From Rikenellaceae bacterium (GTDB lineage: Bacteria; Bacteroidota; Bacteroidia; Bacteroidales; Rikenellaceae), in contig SUZV01000014.1 of assembly GCA_015059715.1 (NCBI GenBank), positions 19,021-83,020 of the forward strand: DNA of 64,000 nucleotides. Direction: 5' to 3'. Under the pieces are notes generated by a model that worked only from the letters and a program-made list of their open reading frames with translations, was not told where the DNA came from and did not search any database. A program made the position numbers and the translations under genes. This document shows, one piece after another, positions 27,480 through 35,793 of this stretch; positions within the stretch are counted from its first letter, which is position 1; the number at the start of each line of letters is the position of its first letter.

Positions 27480-28646
27480 ATGACAAGAGCGGTTATATCG
27501 TTTATTACGTTTGTGGTTGTGCTATGCGGTGCGGCGACAGCTACGGCAGCACCTCGCCATAGGTGCGACTCGCTTAGCCATAGGCTATCTGTTGAGCTGC
27601 GCCCAGCCTACAACATAGTGTCGCACTACGCTATGAAGAGTGGCGATAGACCTCTAAATAGTGCGCTATCTATGCATGCTCGCTACGCCTTTAGTTTCTC
27701 GCCCGAGAGTCGCTTGGGTCGTCTATATCCTGCGGCATATCAGGGTGTGGGCGTTGCGGCCTATACGCTCTTTAGTCACAGGACTACGGGAACACCGATG
27801 TTGGCCTATATAATGCAGGGTGCGCGTATAGCAGACTTTGGCGATAGAGTGTCGTTGGGCTACGAGTGGAACTTGGGTCTATCGTGGGGGTGGCATCCTA
27901 ATGAGGCGATGAACTCGCGCTGTAACATTATGATTAGTGTGGCCCTACCGTTAAGTTGGCGTGTAGCACCACACTGGGAGCTGTCGCTAACGGCGGACTT
28001 TACGCACTTCTCAAATGGCGATACATCCTTTAGCAACAGCTGTGCTAATCTATTTGGTTTGCGTCTTGGAGCAACCTACCTCTTCGATGTGGAGCGCGTA
28101 GTTGCCAATCCGAAGCGATATATAGTCGCCTCCGAGGAGCTTGAGGGCAAGAGCTTTGCTCGTCACCTAAGCTACGATGTTATGCTCTATGGCGGCTGGC
28201 GTGCCGACCGCTTCTATGAGAATGGCGACTTCTTTGTTATAAATGAGCCTCTACCTCTCTTAGGTCTTCACTTTCAGCCGCAGTATCACCTAAATCGTCA
28301 CTTTGCAGTTGGCCTATCGCTCGATGTTCAGGCAGATAGTAGCCTTAACCTATATAATGGCACGAAGAACGACCTTAACGAAGTTGTTAGCTACTCGCGA
28401 CCACCTCTTTGGCAGCAGTTGGAGGTTGGTATGTCGGCACGTGTCGAGATTCAGGTACCTATATTTGCCATCGGTGCAGGCTTTGGCCTCAATATGCTCG
28501 ATACGGGTTACGATTCGAGCCTTGTATATACAACCTTCTCGCTTAAGACATTCCTTACTAAGCGGCTCTTCCTCTATCTGGGTTATCGCTTTAATAGTAC
28601 GCAGTATACCCACAATCTAATGTATGGCTTGGGCCTTAGGTTTTAA
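27480..28646 (+). CDS. Acyloxyacyl hydrolase, PagL-like lipid A deacylase
   Basis: 388 aa outer-membrane protein with a signal peptide (ends near ATAAP). The stretch ADFTHFSNGDTSF carries His176 and Ser178, the HxSN active-site pattern of PagL, and is followed by NLFGLRLGATYLF. The N-terminal 200 residues form the PagL-type barrel; the C-terminal ~190 residues add further barrel-like strands ending in ..GLGLRF. The likely role is trimming acyl chains from lipid A, which alters host recognition. Its stop codon directly abuts repeat family A copy 2. Confidence 0.82.
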   Translation: MTRAVISFITFVVVLCGAATATAAPRHRCDSLSHRLSVELRPAYNIVSHYAMKSGDRPLNSALSMHARYAFSFSPESRLGRLYPAAYQGVGVAAYTLFSHRTTGTPMLAYIMQGARIADFGDRVSLGYEWNLGLSWGWHPNEAMNSRCNIMISVALPLSWRVAPHWELSLTADFTHFSNGDTSFSNSCANLFGLRLGATYLFDVERVVANPKRYIVASEELEGKSFARHLSYDVMLYGGWRADRFYENGDFFVINEPLPLLGLHFQPQYHLNRHFAVGLSLDVQADSSLNLYNGTKNDLNEVVSYSRPPLWQQLEVGMSARVEIQVPIFAIGAGFGLNMLDTGYDSSLVYTTFSLKTFLTKRLFLYLGYRFNSTQYTHNLMYGLGLRF

Positions 28647-28774
28647 GAAGCTGTTTTGAATTTTATTGAAAGAGTTTGTCAGTTGCTGCAAAAGATAGTT
28701 TCGGCTTCTTTGAGGCTCTTTTCGGCACGAAATTAGCTCTCAAATAATCTCGAAATAAAATTCAAACAGCTTCT
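28646..28774. repeat. Inverted-repeat element, family A, copy 2 (short)
   Basis: 129 bp with the same terminal arms as copy 1 (AGAAGCTGTTTTGAATTTTA and its complement with one base less) and the inner arms TTTGAG/CTCAAA and TTTC/GAAA around a short loop GGCAC. It lacks the central third of copies 1 and 3. It starts on the last base of the preceding stop codon. Confidence 0.75.
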
Positions 28775-28805
28775 AAATATAGTTGATGCCTACATATAGA
28801 TAAAA

Positions 28806-28840
28806 GGGGCCGACTTCAGCGTGTGAAGTCGGCCCCAACT
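28806..28840 (-). terminator. Intrinsic terminator of the transporter gene at 28855
   Basis: Perfect 13-bp stem GGGGCCGACTTCA (28806-28818) with TGAAGTCGGCCCC (28824-28836); on the minus strand the stem is followed by TTTTATC. Confidence 0.85.
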
Positions 28841-28854
28841 TTATATCTATTCCG

Positions 28855-30561
28855 TTATAGTGCAACGAGCATAAGCAGCTGTGCTGTGAGTACTCTTAGG
28901 AACATAACCACTGGATATACCGTAGCGTAGCTTACGGCAGGCATATCGTTACCCGATGATGCGCTCGAAAATCCGAGGGCTGGAGGGTCTGTCATAGCTC
29001 CCGACATAAGACCCATAAGGGTGTAGTAGTTGAGCTTAAACTTAAGACGTGCAAGCAGCGATACAAGAACCAAAGGCAGTACCGTGATGATGACACCATA
29101 GCCAATCCACTTATAACCGCCACCAACGATAGCATCAATAAAGCCGTCACCTGCGCCAATGCCTACTGCCGCAAGGAACATAGCAAGGCCAATCTCGCGG
29201 AGCATAAGGTTCGCACTCATTGTAGTATACGTCACAAGGTGGAAGTGTGGACCGTAGCGACCTAAGAGGATGGCGATAATGAGAGGTCCGCCCGCAAGGC
29301 CGAGCTTCACGGGCTGTGGGATGTTCATCAAGGGCACTGAGCCGAGCAATACACCGAGTGCGATACCAATAAATATTGGGAGCAGATTTGGGTGGTCGAG
29401 CTTCTTAAGTGAGTTGCCAAGTACCTTCTCGGCCTGAGCAACAGCGGCCTCGGGACCTACAACCATCACCTTATCGCCCACCTGCAACTCCATACCCTGA
29501 TAGGGTATAAGGTCGACACCTGCACGATGTACGCGCGTGATGTTTATGCCATAGCGAGTACGTAGGCGCAAGTCAGAGAACTTCTTACCGTTGATATCCT
29601 CGCGAGTGATAAGTATTCGACGCGATACCAGTGGTGTAGACTGCATCGCTGTTGCGCCCCAGTCGTCGGCTGTCATCTCCACAGGCTTACCGAAGAAGGC
29701 AAGGATGGCCTCGCTATCATCCTCGGTACAGATGATGCGGAGCTTATCGCCTATGGTGAGCTTCGAGTTACCATCGGCCATAACTATCTCGCCCGATGAG
29801 TGCATAATGCGCGATACGACAAACTGGCGGTTGATGAGCATGTGGGCTATGGCTATAGTCTTGCCTTCAAGCATCTCGTTTGTAAACTCCACCGAGTAGC
29901 GGTGTGGCAGGTTTGTCTCGTTTGTAAGAGCTGCAAGACCCTCATCCTCCTTCTTAAAGTCTACGCGCAGCACGTAGCGCATGATGATAATCGTCGTGAT
30001 GATACCTACAACACCGAGAGGGTATGCCACAGCATATCCGAGCGATATGGAGTCGGCAATTGTTGGGTCGGCCATGCCCGAGTCGGCGTATGCCTGCTGT
30101 GCAGCACCGAGACCTGGGGTGTTGGTCACCGCACCAGACAATACTCCGACCATTGTAGGTAGTGGCTCGCCAGTGATAAGGTGTATGGCGTATGCCGTAC
30201 CCACGCCGAGGAATATTATCAGCGAGGCCAGACCGATGAGCTTAAGGCCTCCGCTCTTTAGCGACGAGAAGAAGCCTGGGCCTACCTGCAAGCCGATGAA
30301 GAAGACGAAGAGGATAAGTCCGAACTCCTTGATAAAGTGTAGAGTGTCGTGGTGCATAGTCCCCGAGTCGAGGAAGTGACCAAATGCGATGCCAGTAAAG
30401 AGTATCCAGGTCATACCGAGCGATATGCCCTTAATCTTTATACGGCTAAGCGCGATACCCGAGGCAATTACTGCCGCTAAGACAAAGATAGTGTGTGCGA
30501 TGGATGGGTGTGCAGGATCACCACTTCCCATAACCACAGTTTTTAACCATTCAAAGTTCAT
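28855..30561 (-). CDS. YidE/YbjL (AspT-like) transporter with paired TrkA_C domains
   Basis: 568 aa from ATG 30561 (a TTG 33 bases upstream is so near the transcript start that it is rejected). Order: N-terminal five or so transmembrane helices, two soluble TrkA_C/RCK-C domains in the middle (about 200-370, with QVGDKVMVVGPE), and a second set of helices. This duplicated layout is that of the aspartate:alanine exchanger family and of YidE/YbjL. The substrate is unknown; an organic-anion antiporter is the best guess. Monocistronic, between its own promoter and terminator. Confidence 0.85.
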   Translation of the reverse strand: MNFEWLKTVVMGSGDPAHPSIAHTIFVLAAVIASGIALSRIKIKGISLGMTWILFTGIAFGHFLDSGTMHHDTLHFIKEFGLILFVFFIGLQVGPGFFSSLKSGGLKLIGLASLIIFLGVGTAYAIHLITGEPLPTMVGVLSGAVTNTPGLGAAQQAYADSGMADPTIADSISLGYAVAYPLGVVGIITTIIIMRYVLRVDFKKEDEGLAALTNETNLPHRYSVEFTNEMLEGKTIAIAHMLINRQFVVSRIMHSSGEIVMADGNSKLTIGDKLRIICTEDDSEAILAFFGKPVEMTADDWGATAMQSTPLVSRRILITREDINGKKFSDLRLRTRYGINITRVHRAGVDLIPYQGMELQVGDKVMVVGPEAAVAQAEKVLGNSLKKLDHPNLLPIFIGIALGVLLGSVPLMNIPQPVKLGLAGGPLIIAILLGRYGPHFHLVTYTTMSANLMLREIGLAMFLAAVGIGAGDGFIDAIVGGGYKWIGYGVIITVLPLVLVSLLARLKFKLNYYTLMGLMSGAMTDPPALGFSSASSGNDMPAVSYATVYPVVMFLRVLTAQLLMLVAL

Positions 30562-30610
30562 TTCGTATATTGTTTGGGTTTTGTTTTTACACAAAAAGTG
30601 ATATCGGCGG

Positions 30611-30618
30611 CAAATATA
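30611..30618 (-). promoter_or_regulatory. -7 box of the YidE/AspT-like gene
   Basis: Minus strand TATATTTG followed by GCCG. Transcription should start near 30604, leaving a 40-base leader to ATG 30561. Confidence 0.65.
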
Positions 30619-30659
30619 CGAAATATATATTAATTGGCAAGTATAATCTTCGCTTTATG

Positions 30660-30696
30660 CAACGATGTCACCCCTGGTATAGGGATGACATCGTTG
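30660..30696 (-). terminator. Hairpin terminator after htpG
   Basis: CAACGATGTCA (30660-30670) pairs with TGACATCGTTG (30686-30696), with CCCT/AGGG pairing inside. It lies between the end of htpG and the promoter of the next minus-strand gene. Confidence 0.65.
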
Positions 30697-30723
30697 TGAA
30701 AGGGGGTGTCAATCTCTTTTATG

Positions 30724-32781
30724 CTACTCTATGAGCGATATGCTTCGCTGGATAAAGTCCGTAAGGTTCTTGCCCTTAAGCATACCATTCGAGAGCAGTG
30801 CAAGGTCGATAATCTGGCGCACCTTGCGGTTCTGGCTACCTATCTCCTCAAGGCGTGTGTCGCGCTCGGTGCGCAGCTCGGTGATGCGCTTCGAGAGTGT
30901 CTCGCGCATCTCGCGCTCCTCGCTGCTTAGCTCATCCTCCTTCTTACCCTTTATTGTCTCCTCAAAGCGGCTCTCCTCCTGCTCGGCAGCTGTAATCTTC
31001 TTGCCTATAGTGCGGAGCTTATCGCCATATTCGCGCTCTACCTCGCCAAGGATGTCGAGGACGATGGGGTGGTTGCCATTTACGGTGATAGTGAAGTTGT
31101 CGGGCATCTGGCCATAGAAGCGGCTCATATCTCCACCGCTGGTTGCAGCCATCTCCTTCATACGGCGCATAAACTCGTTCTGCGTGATGACAACAGGTGC
31201 TGCATCTATGGACATAGCCTCGAAAGAGATGTGGTACGAAATCTTATCCTCGCGAGGCATCTGGCTCTCGAATACGGGACGCATAATATCTTGCTGCTCC
31301 GTGGTGAGTGACATTGCAGCACGCTCCTCCTTGCGTATCAGGTTTTCAACAACGTCGCTATCTACGCGTACGAAGCGTACCTTCTCGTTCTTCGACTCGT
31401 AGTACTGGATGTAGTGGCTATCCAGCTGTCCGTTAAGCTCAAGGATATCGTAACCCTTGGCCTTGGCAGCCTCGACAAACGCATCCTTACCCACTGGGTC
31501 ATCAACATAGAGCATAATGGTAAAGCCATCCTTGTCGGTCTGCTGCTCTGCGATTTTTGCGGTATACTCCTCAGGGGTGTAGTACTTGCCCTCGATAGAC
31601 TTCCAGAGGATGAAGTTTGCGGCCTTCTCAGCGAACTTCTCGTCGGTGAGGATACCATATTGTATAAATATTTTGAGGTCATCCCACTTAGCCTCATAGT
31701 CTGGACGCATGGTGTTAAATAGCTCCTGAAGACGGTCTGCCACCTTACGTGTTATGTAGCTCGAAATCTTCTTAACGTTCGAGTCGCTCTGCAGGTAGCT
31801 ACGCGAAACGTTTAGAGGAATATCTGGCGAGTCGATAACACCGTGTAGCAGCGTTAGGTACTCGGGTACGATGCCATTTACCTCGTCGGTTACGAAGACC
31901 TGATTCGAGTATAGCTGTATGCGGTTGCGCTGTATGTCGAAGTTAGAGTGCAGGCGTGGGAAGTATAGAATACCCGTGAGGTTGAACGGATAGTCGATGT
32001 TAAGATGTATATAGAACAGAGGCTCCTCGGCAGTAGGGTATAGGTCGCTGTAGAAGGCCTTGTACTCCTCCTCGGTAATCTCTGCTGGCTTGCGTGTCCA
32101 GAGAGGTGTGGTGTCGTTGATGATATTATCCTCGTCGGTGTCTACGTACTTGCCATCCTTCCACTCGCTCTTCTTGCCGAAGGCGATAGGTATAGGTAGG
32201 AAGTGGCAATACTTGCGCAGTAGCTTGCTTATCTGGCCACGCTGGGCATACTCGGCGCACTCCTCCGAGAGGTGTAGTACGATGCGTGTTCCGCGCTCGA
32301 CTCTCTCTTCGAGCTCCTCCATCTCAAACTCTGGAGTGCCGTTGCAGCTCCAGTGTACGCTCTTCTCCTCTTCGCGGTACGACTGCGAGAATATCTCCAC
32401 CTTGTCGGCAACCATGAATGACGAGTAGAAGCCGAGGCCGAAGTGTCCGATGATAGTCTGGTCCTTGTACTTGGCCATAAACTCCTCGGCACCCGAGAAT
32501 GCTATCTGGTTGATATATCTGTCGAGCTCCTCTATAGACATACCTATACCTCTATCGGTTATTGTCAGACGCTTAGCCTCCTCGTCTACGTCGATGCGTA
32601 TCGTGAGGTCGCCAAGCTCGATACTTGCCTCGCCCTTATCGGCTAAGGTCTTGAGCTTCTGCGTAGCATCTACGGCGTTAGAGACCAACTCGCGGAGGAA
32701 AATTTCGTGGTCCGAATATAGAAATTTCTTAATTACGGGGAAGATGTTCTCTGTCGTTACCCCAATTTTACCGTTTCTCAT
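30724..32781 (-). CDS. htpG: Molecular chaperone HtpG (Hsp90)
   Basis: 685 aa. The GHKL ATPase motifs are all present near the N-terminus: ELVSNAVDAT (magnesium-binding Asn), TDRGIGMS and GHFGLGFYSSFMVAD. A middle domain (about 240-430) and a C-terminal dimerisation domain follow. The charged stretch near 600-650 (ESRFEETIKGKKEDELSSEE interrupted by other residues) is longer than in E. coli, as in other Bacteroidota. No TAnnTTTG box was found upstream, which may mean a heat-shock-type promoter. Confidence 0.95.
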   Translation of the reverse strand: MRNGKIGVTTENIFPVIKKFLYSDHEIFLRELVSNAVDATQKLKTLADKGEASIELGDLTIRIDVDEEAKRLTITDRGIGMSIEELDRYINQIAFSGAEEFMAKYKDQTIIGHFGLGFYSSFMVADKVEIFSQSYREEEKSVHWSCNGTPEFEMEELEERVERGTRIVLHLSEECAEYAQRGQISKLLRKYCHFLPIPIAFGKKSEWKDGKYVDTDEDNIINDTTPLWTRKPAEITEEEYKAFYSDLYPTAEEPLFYIHLNIDYPFNLTGILYFPRLHSNFDIQRNRIQLYSNQVFVTDEVNGIVPEYLTLLHGVIDSPDIPLNVSRSYLQSDSNVKKISSYITRKVADRLQELFNTMRPDYEAKWDDLKIFIQYGILTDEKFAEKAANFILWKSIEGKYYTPEEYTAKIAEQQTDKDGFTIMLYVDDPVGKDAFVEAAKAKGYDILELNGQLDSHYIQYYESKNEKVRFVRVDSDVVENLIRKEERAAMSLTTEQQDIMRPVFESQMPREDKISYHISFEAMSIDAAPVVITQNEFMRRMKEMAATSGGDMSRFYGQMPDNFTITVNGNHPIVLDILGEVEREYGDKLRTIGKKITAAEQEESRFEETIKGKKEDELSSEEREMRETLSKRITELRTERDTRLEEIGSQNRKVRQIIDLALLSNGMLKGKNLTDFIQRSISLIE

Positions 32782-33020
32782 AGTCTTATATTGTTAGTTA
32801 CTTACCTATTTATCTAATATTACTGAGTTTGTGAACTACGCTTTTTGGGGTGGCAAACTATGTGCCACGTGTAAAAAGGTGACAAATTGTCAGTCGTAAG
32901 TGGTCAGGTGTGACACAATAGGGGTGTCGGGTGGTAGGTTAGTGTCATACATTTGAGCCGCTGTGTAGCTATAATTGCAAGATTGTTGAGGTATGTTGTT
33001 GAAGTTTTAGAAAAAAATAG

Positions 33021-33028
33021 TATCTTTG
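33021..33028 (+). promoter_or_regulatory. -7 box of lepA
   Basis: TATCTTTG followed by GCG, 40 bases before the lepA start; a TTGTTG stands about 20 bases upstream. Confidence 0.65.
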
Positions 33029-33068
33029 CGTGATTTATTATGTATATATGGAGTAATAACATCGCACG

Positions 33069-34859
33069 ATGAAGAATATACGCAACTTTTGTATTATAGC
33101 ACATATTGATCATGGTAAGAGCACACTTGCCGACCGTCTGCTTGAGAAGACCAATACACTTAATCAGCGCGAGATGCAGGCACAGGTGCTCGACGATATG
33201 GACTTGGAGCGAGAGAAGGGTATCACCATCAAGAGCCACGCTATACAGATGGAGTATAAGGCTCAGGATGGCCAGCTCTACACGCTCAACCTTATCGATA
33301 CCCCAGGACACGTCGACTTCTCTTATGAGGTGTCGCGAGCTATCGCCTCGTGCGAGGGTGCGCTGCTTGTTGTCGATGCTACGCAGGGTATTCAGGCACA
33401 GACCATATCGAACCTATACCTTGCTCTTGGTCAGGACCTTGAGATTATCCCTGTACTTAATAAAATAGATTGCGAGTCGGCGATGATTGACGAGGTTAAG
33501 GACCAGATTATCGACCTTATAGGTTGCAAGGAGGAGGATATACTCCTCGCCTCGGGCAAGACGGGCCAGGGTGTCGAGGATGTGTTGGAGGCTATTGTTG
33601 CGCGTGTTCCTGCCCCCGAGGGCGACCCTGATGCGCCCCTTCAGGCCCTTATCTTTGACTCGGTATTTAACCCATTTAGAGGTGTTATCGCCTACTTCCG
33701 CGTGTTCAATGGCTCGATACGTAAGGGTGAGCATGTCAAGTTCTTTAACGCTGGTAGCGAGTACGATGCCGACGAGATTGGAGTGCTCAAACTCAAGATG
33801 GTGGAGCGTGACGAGATTAAGGCAGGTGATGTAGGCTATATATGCTCGGGAATTAAGAACTCTACCGATGTTAAGGTTGGCGATACCATCACCTCGGTAG
33901 CTAACCCTGCGCATGAGGCTATAGCGGGTTTCGAGGATGTCAAGCCTATGGTCTTTGCTGGTGTATATCCTGTTGAGGCTGATCAGTATGAGGATTTACG
34001 CGCCTCGCTTGAGAAGCTTAAGCTCAACGATGCCTCGCTGACCTTCGAGCCTGAGAGCTCTTTGGCCCTCGGTTTTGGTTTCCGCTGTGGCTTCCTCGGT
34101 CTGCTGCACATGGAGATTATTCAGGAGCGTCTGTATCGCGAGTTCGATATGGATGTTATCACTACGGTACCTAATGTGTCGTACCATATAACCACTACCT
34201 TAGGCGAGGAGCTTGAGGTGCATAACCCCTCGGGACTCCCCGAGATTACCAAGGTGGCAAAGATTGAGGAGCCCTATATCCTCGCACAGATAATCACCAA
34301 GGCCGACTTCCTCGGTAATGTCCTTAAGCTATGTATCGATAAGCGTGGTGTGATGAAGAATCAGACCTTTATCACCCAGGACCGCGTGGAGGTAAACTTC
34401 GAGATGCCACTTTCGGAGATAGTTTTCGACTTTTACGATAAGCTTAAGAGTATCTCTAAGGGTTATGCCTCATTTGACTATCACCGCACAGGGTATCAGC
34501 CGAGTAAGCTCGCTAAGCTCGATATATTGCTCAATGGCGAGGCTGTAGATGCTCTCTCGTCGCTGATATATGCCGACCACGCCTACGACTTTGGACGTAA
34601 GATGTGCGAGAAGCTTAAGGAGCTTATTCCTCGTCAGCAGTTCGATATAGCCATTCAGGCGGCCATAGGTGCTAAGATTATAGCGCGTGAGACCGTTAAG
34701 GCTGTGCGTAAGGATGTTACAGCAAAGTGTTATGGTGGTGATATCTCACGTAAGCGTAAGCTGTTGGAGAAGCAGAAGGCAGGTAAGAAGCGTATGCGAC
34801 AGATTGGTTCGGTGCAGGTGCCGCAGTCGGCGTTTCTTGCGGTGCTCAAGATGGATTAA
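33069..34859 (+). CDS. lepA: Elongation factor 4 (LepA), ribosome back-translocating GTPase
   Basis: 596 aa, the canonical length. G1 motif AHIDHGKST (11-19), G3 DTPGHVDF, G4 NKID; the unique C-terminal domain ends [21 protein letters not shown]. LepA acts on the ribosome during initiation and under ionic stress. Monocistronic. Its stop codon opens the repeat zone 34857-35240, as efp's does for the related element. Confidence 0.96.
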   Translation: MKNIRNFCIIAHIDHGKSTLADRLLEKTNTLNQREMQAQVLDDMDLEREKGITIKSHAIQMEYKAQDGQLYTLNLIDTPGHVDFSYEVSRAIASCEGALLVVDATQGIQAQTISNLYLALGQDLEIIPVLNKIDCESAMIDEVKDQIIDLIGCKEEDILLASGKTGQGVEDVLEAIVARVPAPEGDPDAPLQALIFDSVFNPFRGVIAYFRVFNGSIRKGEHVKFFNAGSEYDADEIGVLKLKMVERDEIKAGDVGYICSGIKNSTDVKVGDTITSVANPAHEAIAGFEDVKPMVFAGVYPVEADQYEDLRASLEKLKLNDASLTFEPESSLALGFGFRCGFLGLLHMEIIQERLYREFDMDVITTVPNVSYHITTTLGEELEVHNPSGLPEITKVAKIEEPYILAQIITKADFLGNVLKLCIDKRGVMKNQTFITQDRVEVNFEMPLSEIVFDFYDKLKSISKGYASFDYHRTGYQPSKLAKLDILLNGEAVDALSSLIYADHAYDFGRKMCEKLKELIPRQQFDIAIQAAIGAKIIARETVKAVRKDVTAKCYGGDISRKRKLLEKQKAGKKRMRQIGSVQVPQSAFLAVLKMD

Positions 34860-34978
34860 TTTGTTGTGATAAGGCATCATCTACTGCCGCTAACGAATTA
34901 TCTTGGCAATGGGCAGTACATCCAAGTACAGCCCATCGCCTCGAAGTTCGCCGAGCGTTGTATCTAATGCCTTCTGAC
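34857..34978. repeat. Structured 3'-end repeat, family C, after lepA
   Basis: Begins at the lepA stop. TAAGGCATCATCT (34870-34882) matches the efp element; GGCAATGGGC plus GTAC (34905-34919) pair with GTAC plus GCCCATCGCC (34926-34940); GCCGAGCGTTGTATCTA at 34950-34966 is identical to 27429-27445. Same order and geometry as the efp copy. Confidence 0.65.
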
Positions 34979-35031
34979 AACAAATTTGGTTCTTTGCTGT
35001 GATAAGGGAGCATCTTTGAAGCTTTGCTTGT

Positions 35032-35074
35032 CTGAAAAATGCTCACATACGTTTAGTATGCTCCGCTTTTTCAG
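35032..35074. repeat. Small palindromic repeat, family B, copy 1
   Basis: Core TGCTCACATAC-GTTTA-GTATGCTCCGC; CATAC pairs with GTATG and the flanks CTGAAAAA and TTTTTCAG also pair. Related copies at 35170-35200, 59445-59484 and 63632-63692. Confidence 0.65.
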
Positions 35075-35169
35075 TCTGCGACAAATCTCCAAATTTGCAA
35101 CCCTTCTGACAACAAATTTGGTTCTTTGCAGTGATAAGGTATCATCTGCGGCATCTGGCTTGAGTGCAA

Positions 35170-35200
35170 AATGCTCATTTACCTTGAGTAAACTCCGCAT
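35170..35200. repeat. Small palindromic repeat, family B, copy 2
   Basis: Core TGCTCATTTAC-CTTGA-GTAAACTCCGC. The arm here is TTTAC/GTAAA where copy 1 has CATAC/GTATG, so pairing is kept by two-sided change. Confidence 0.65.
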
Positions 35201-35311
35201 ATGTAACCCTTCTAACAACAAATTTGGTTCTTTGATGTGATAGTGTTAATATGTTATTTGGTTAGAGATAGCACCTTGTCATCATATTAACACACGATTT
35301 ATACAATAATT

Positions 35312-35384
35312 GCGGTAGTAGCTCAGTCGGTAGAGCATCGGCTTCCCAAGCCGAGGGTCGCGGGTTCGAGTCCCGTCTACCGCT
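35312..35384 (+). tRNA. tRNA-Gly (anticodon CCC)
   Basis: 73 nt cloverleaf. Acceptor arm GCGGTAG with CTACCGC and discriminator T; D arm GCTC/GAGC; anticodon stem TCGGC/GCCGA with loop TTCCCAA, giving CCC, which reads GGG; T arm GCGGG/CCCGT with loop TTCGAGT. A terminal CCA is not encoded (CAT follows). The 3' half is repeated downstream (35471, 35583 and a decayed copy near 35695), and the trailer contains a 10-base complement of the variable loop/T stem. Confidence 0.95.
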
Positions 35385-35710
35385 CATTGAGAGTCGGTAT
35401 AGGGACTCTCACGCGACCCTCACCGCCCCTATCAGGGGTTGGGGGTGTAAATATAAATAAGGCGCGTAGCGCGGGTTCGAGTCCCGTCTACCGCTCATAT
35501 AGAGTCGGTATAGGGACTCTCACGCGACCCTCACCGCCCCTATCAGGGGTTGGGGGTGTAAATATAAAATAAGGCGCGTAGCGCGGGTTCGAGTCCCGTC
35601 TACCGCTCATATAGAGTCGGTATAGGGACTCTCACGCGACCCTCACCGCCCCTGTTATAGGCGGTGTAAATGATAAATGAAGGTGGCGCGGTGCGCAAGT
35701 TCGAGGTGGT
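35360..35710 (+). repeat. 111-112 bp direct-repeat array of the tRNA-Gly 3' half plus trailer
   Basis: GTTCGAG of the T loop recurs at 35364, 35475, 35587 and 35699 (steps 111, 112, 112). Units 2 and 3 keep the whole T arm and acceptor 3' strand (GCGGGTTCGAGTCCCGTC, TACCGC) and the same trailer; unit 4 is degraded. Each trailer has hairpins GAGTC/GACTC and CCCCT/AGGGG. No 5' half of the tRNA is repeated. Together with the repeats before it, this accounts for the 934-base gap between lepA and the fucosidase. Confidence 0.85.
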
Positions 35711-35793
35711 GGCTATAAGTGTGGATATCGATACATTTTAGTAGACCTTAGCAATAATGTTGATAACAACCTAAACCAAATAAATATAATCTT

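Larger units (their letters stand above)
34979..35234. repeat. Tandem repeat units opening with AACAAATTTGGTTCTTTG
   Basis: The 18-mer AACAAATTTGGTTCTTTG occurs at 34979, 35111 and 35217, i.e. units of 132 and 106 bp, each preceded by CTTCTGACAAC-like sequence and followed by GTGATAAGG. Each full unit contains one family B hairpin. Minus-strand reading frames run through it only because of repeat phase; no gene is called. Confidence 0.7.

Noticed and set aside
34964..35221. Small minus-strand protein with QRTKFVVRR repeats
   Set aside because: The frame coincides with composite intergenic repeats and palindromes; there is no promoter and its 'protein' repeats follow the DNA repeat period.
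35387..35572. Small ORF within the tRNA-tail array
   Set aside because: It mirrors the 111-bp repeats and would translate tRNA sequence.
35312..35793. An integrated genomic island at tRNA-Gly
   Set aside because: No integrase, no cargo genes and only about 400 bp between the tRNA and the last tail; at most scars of past events.
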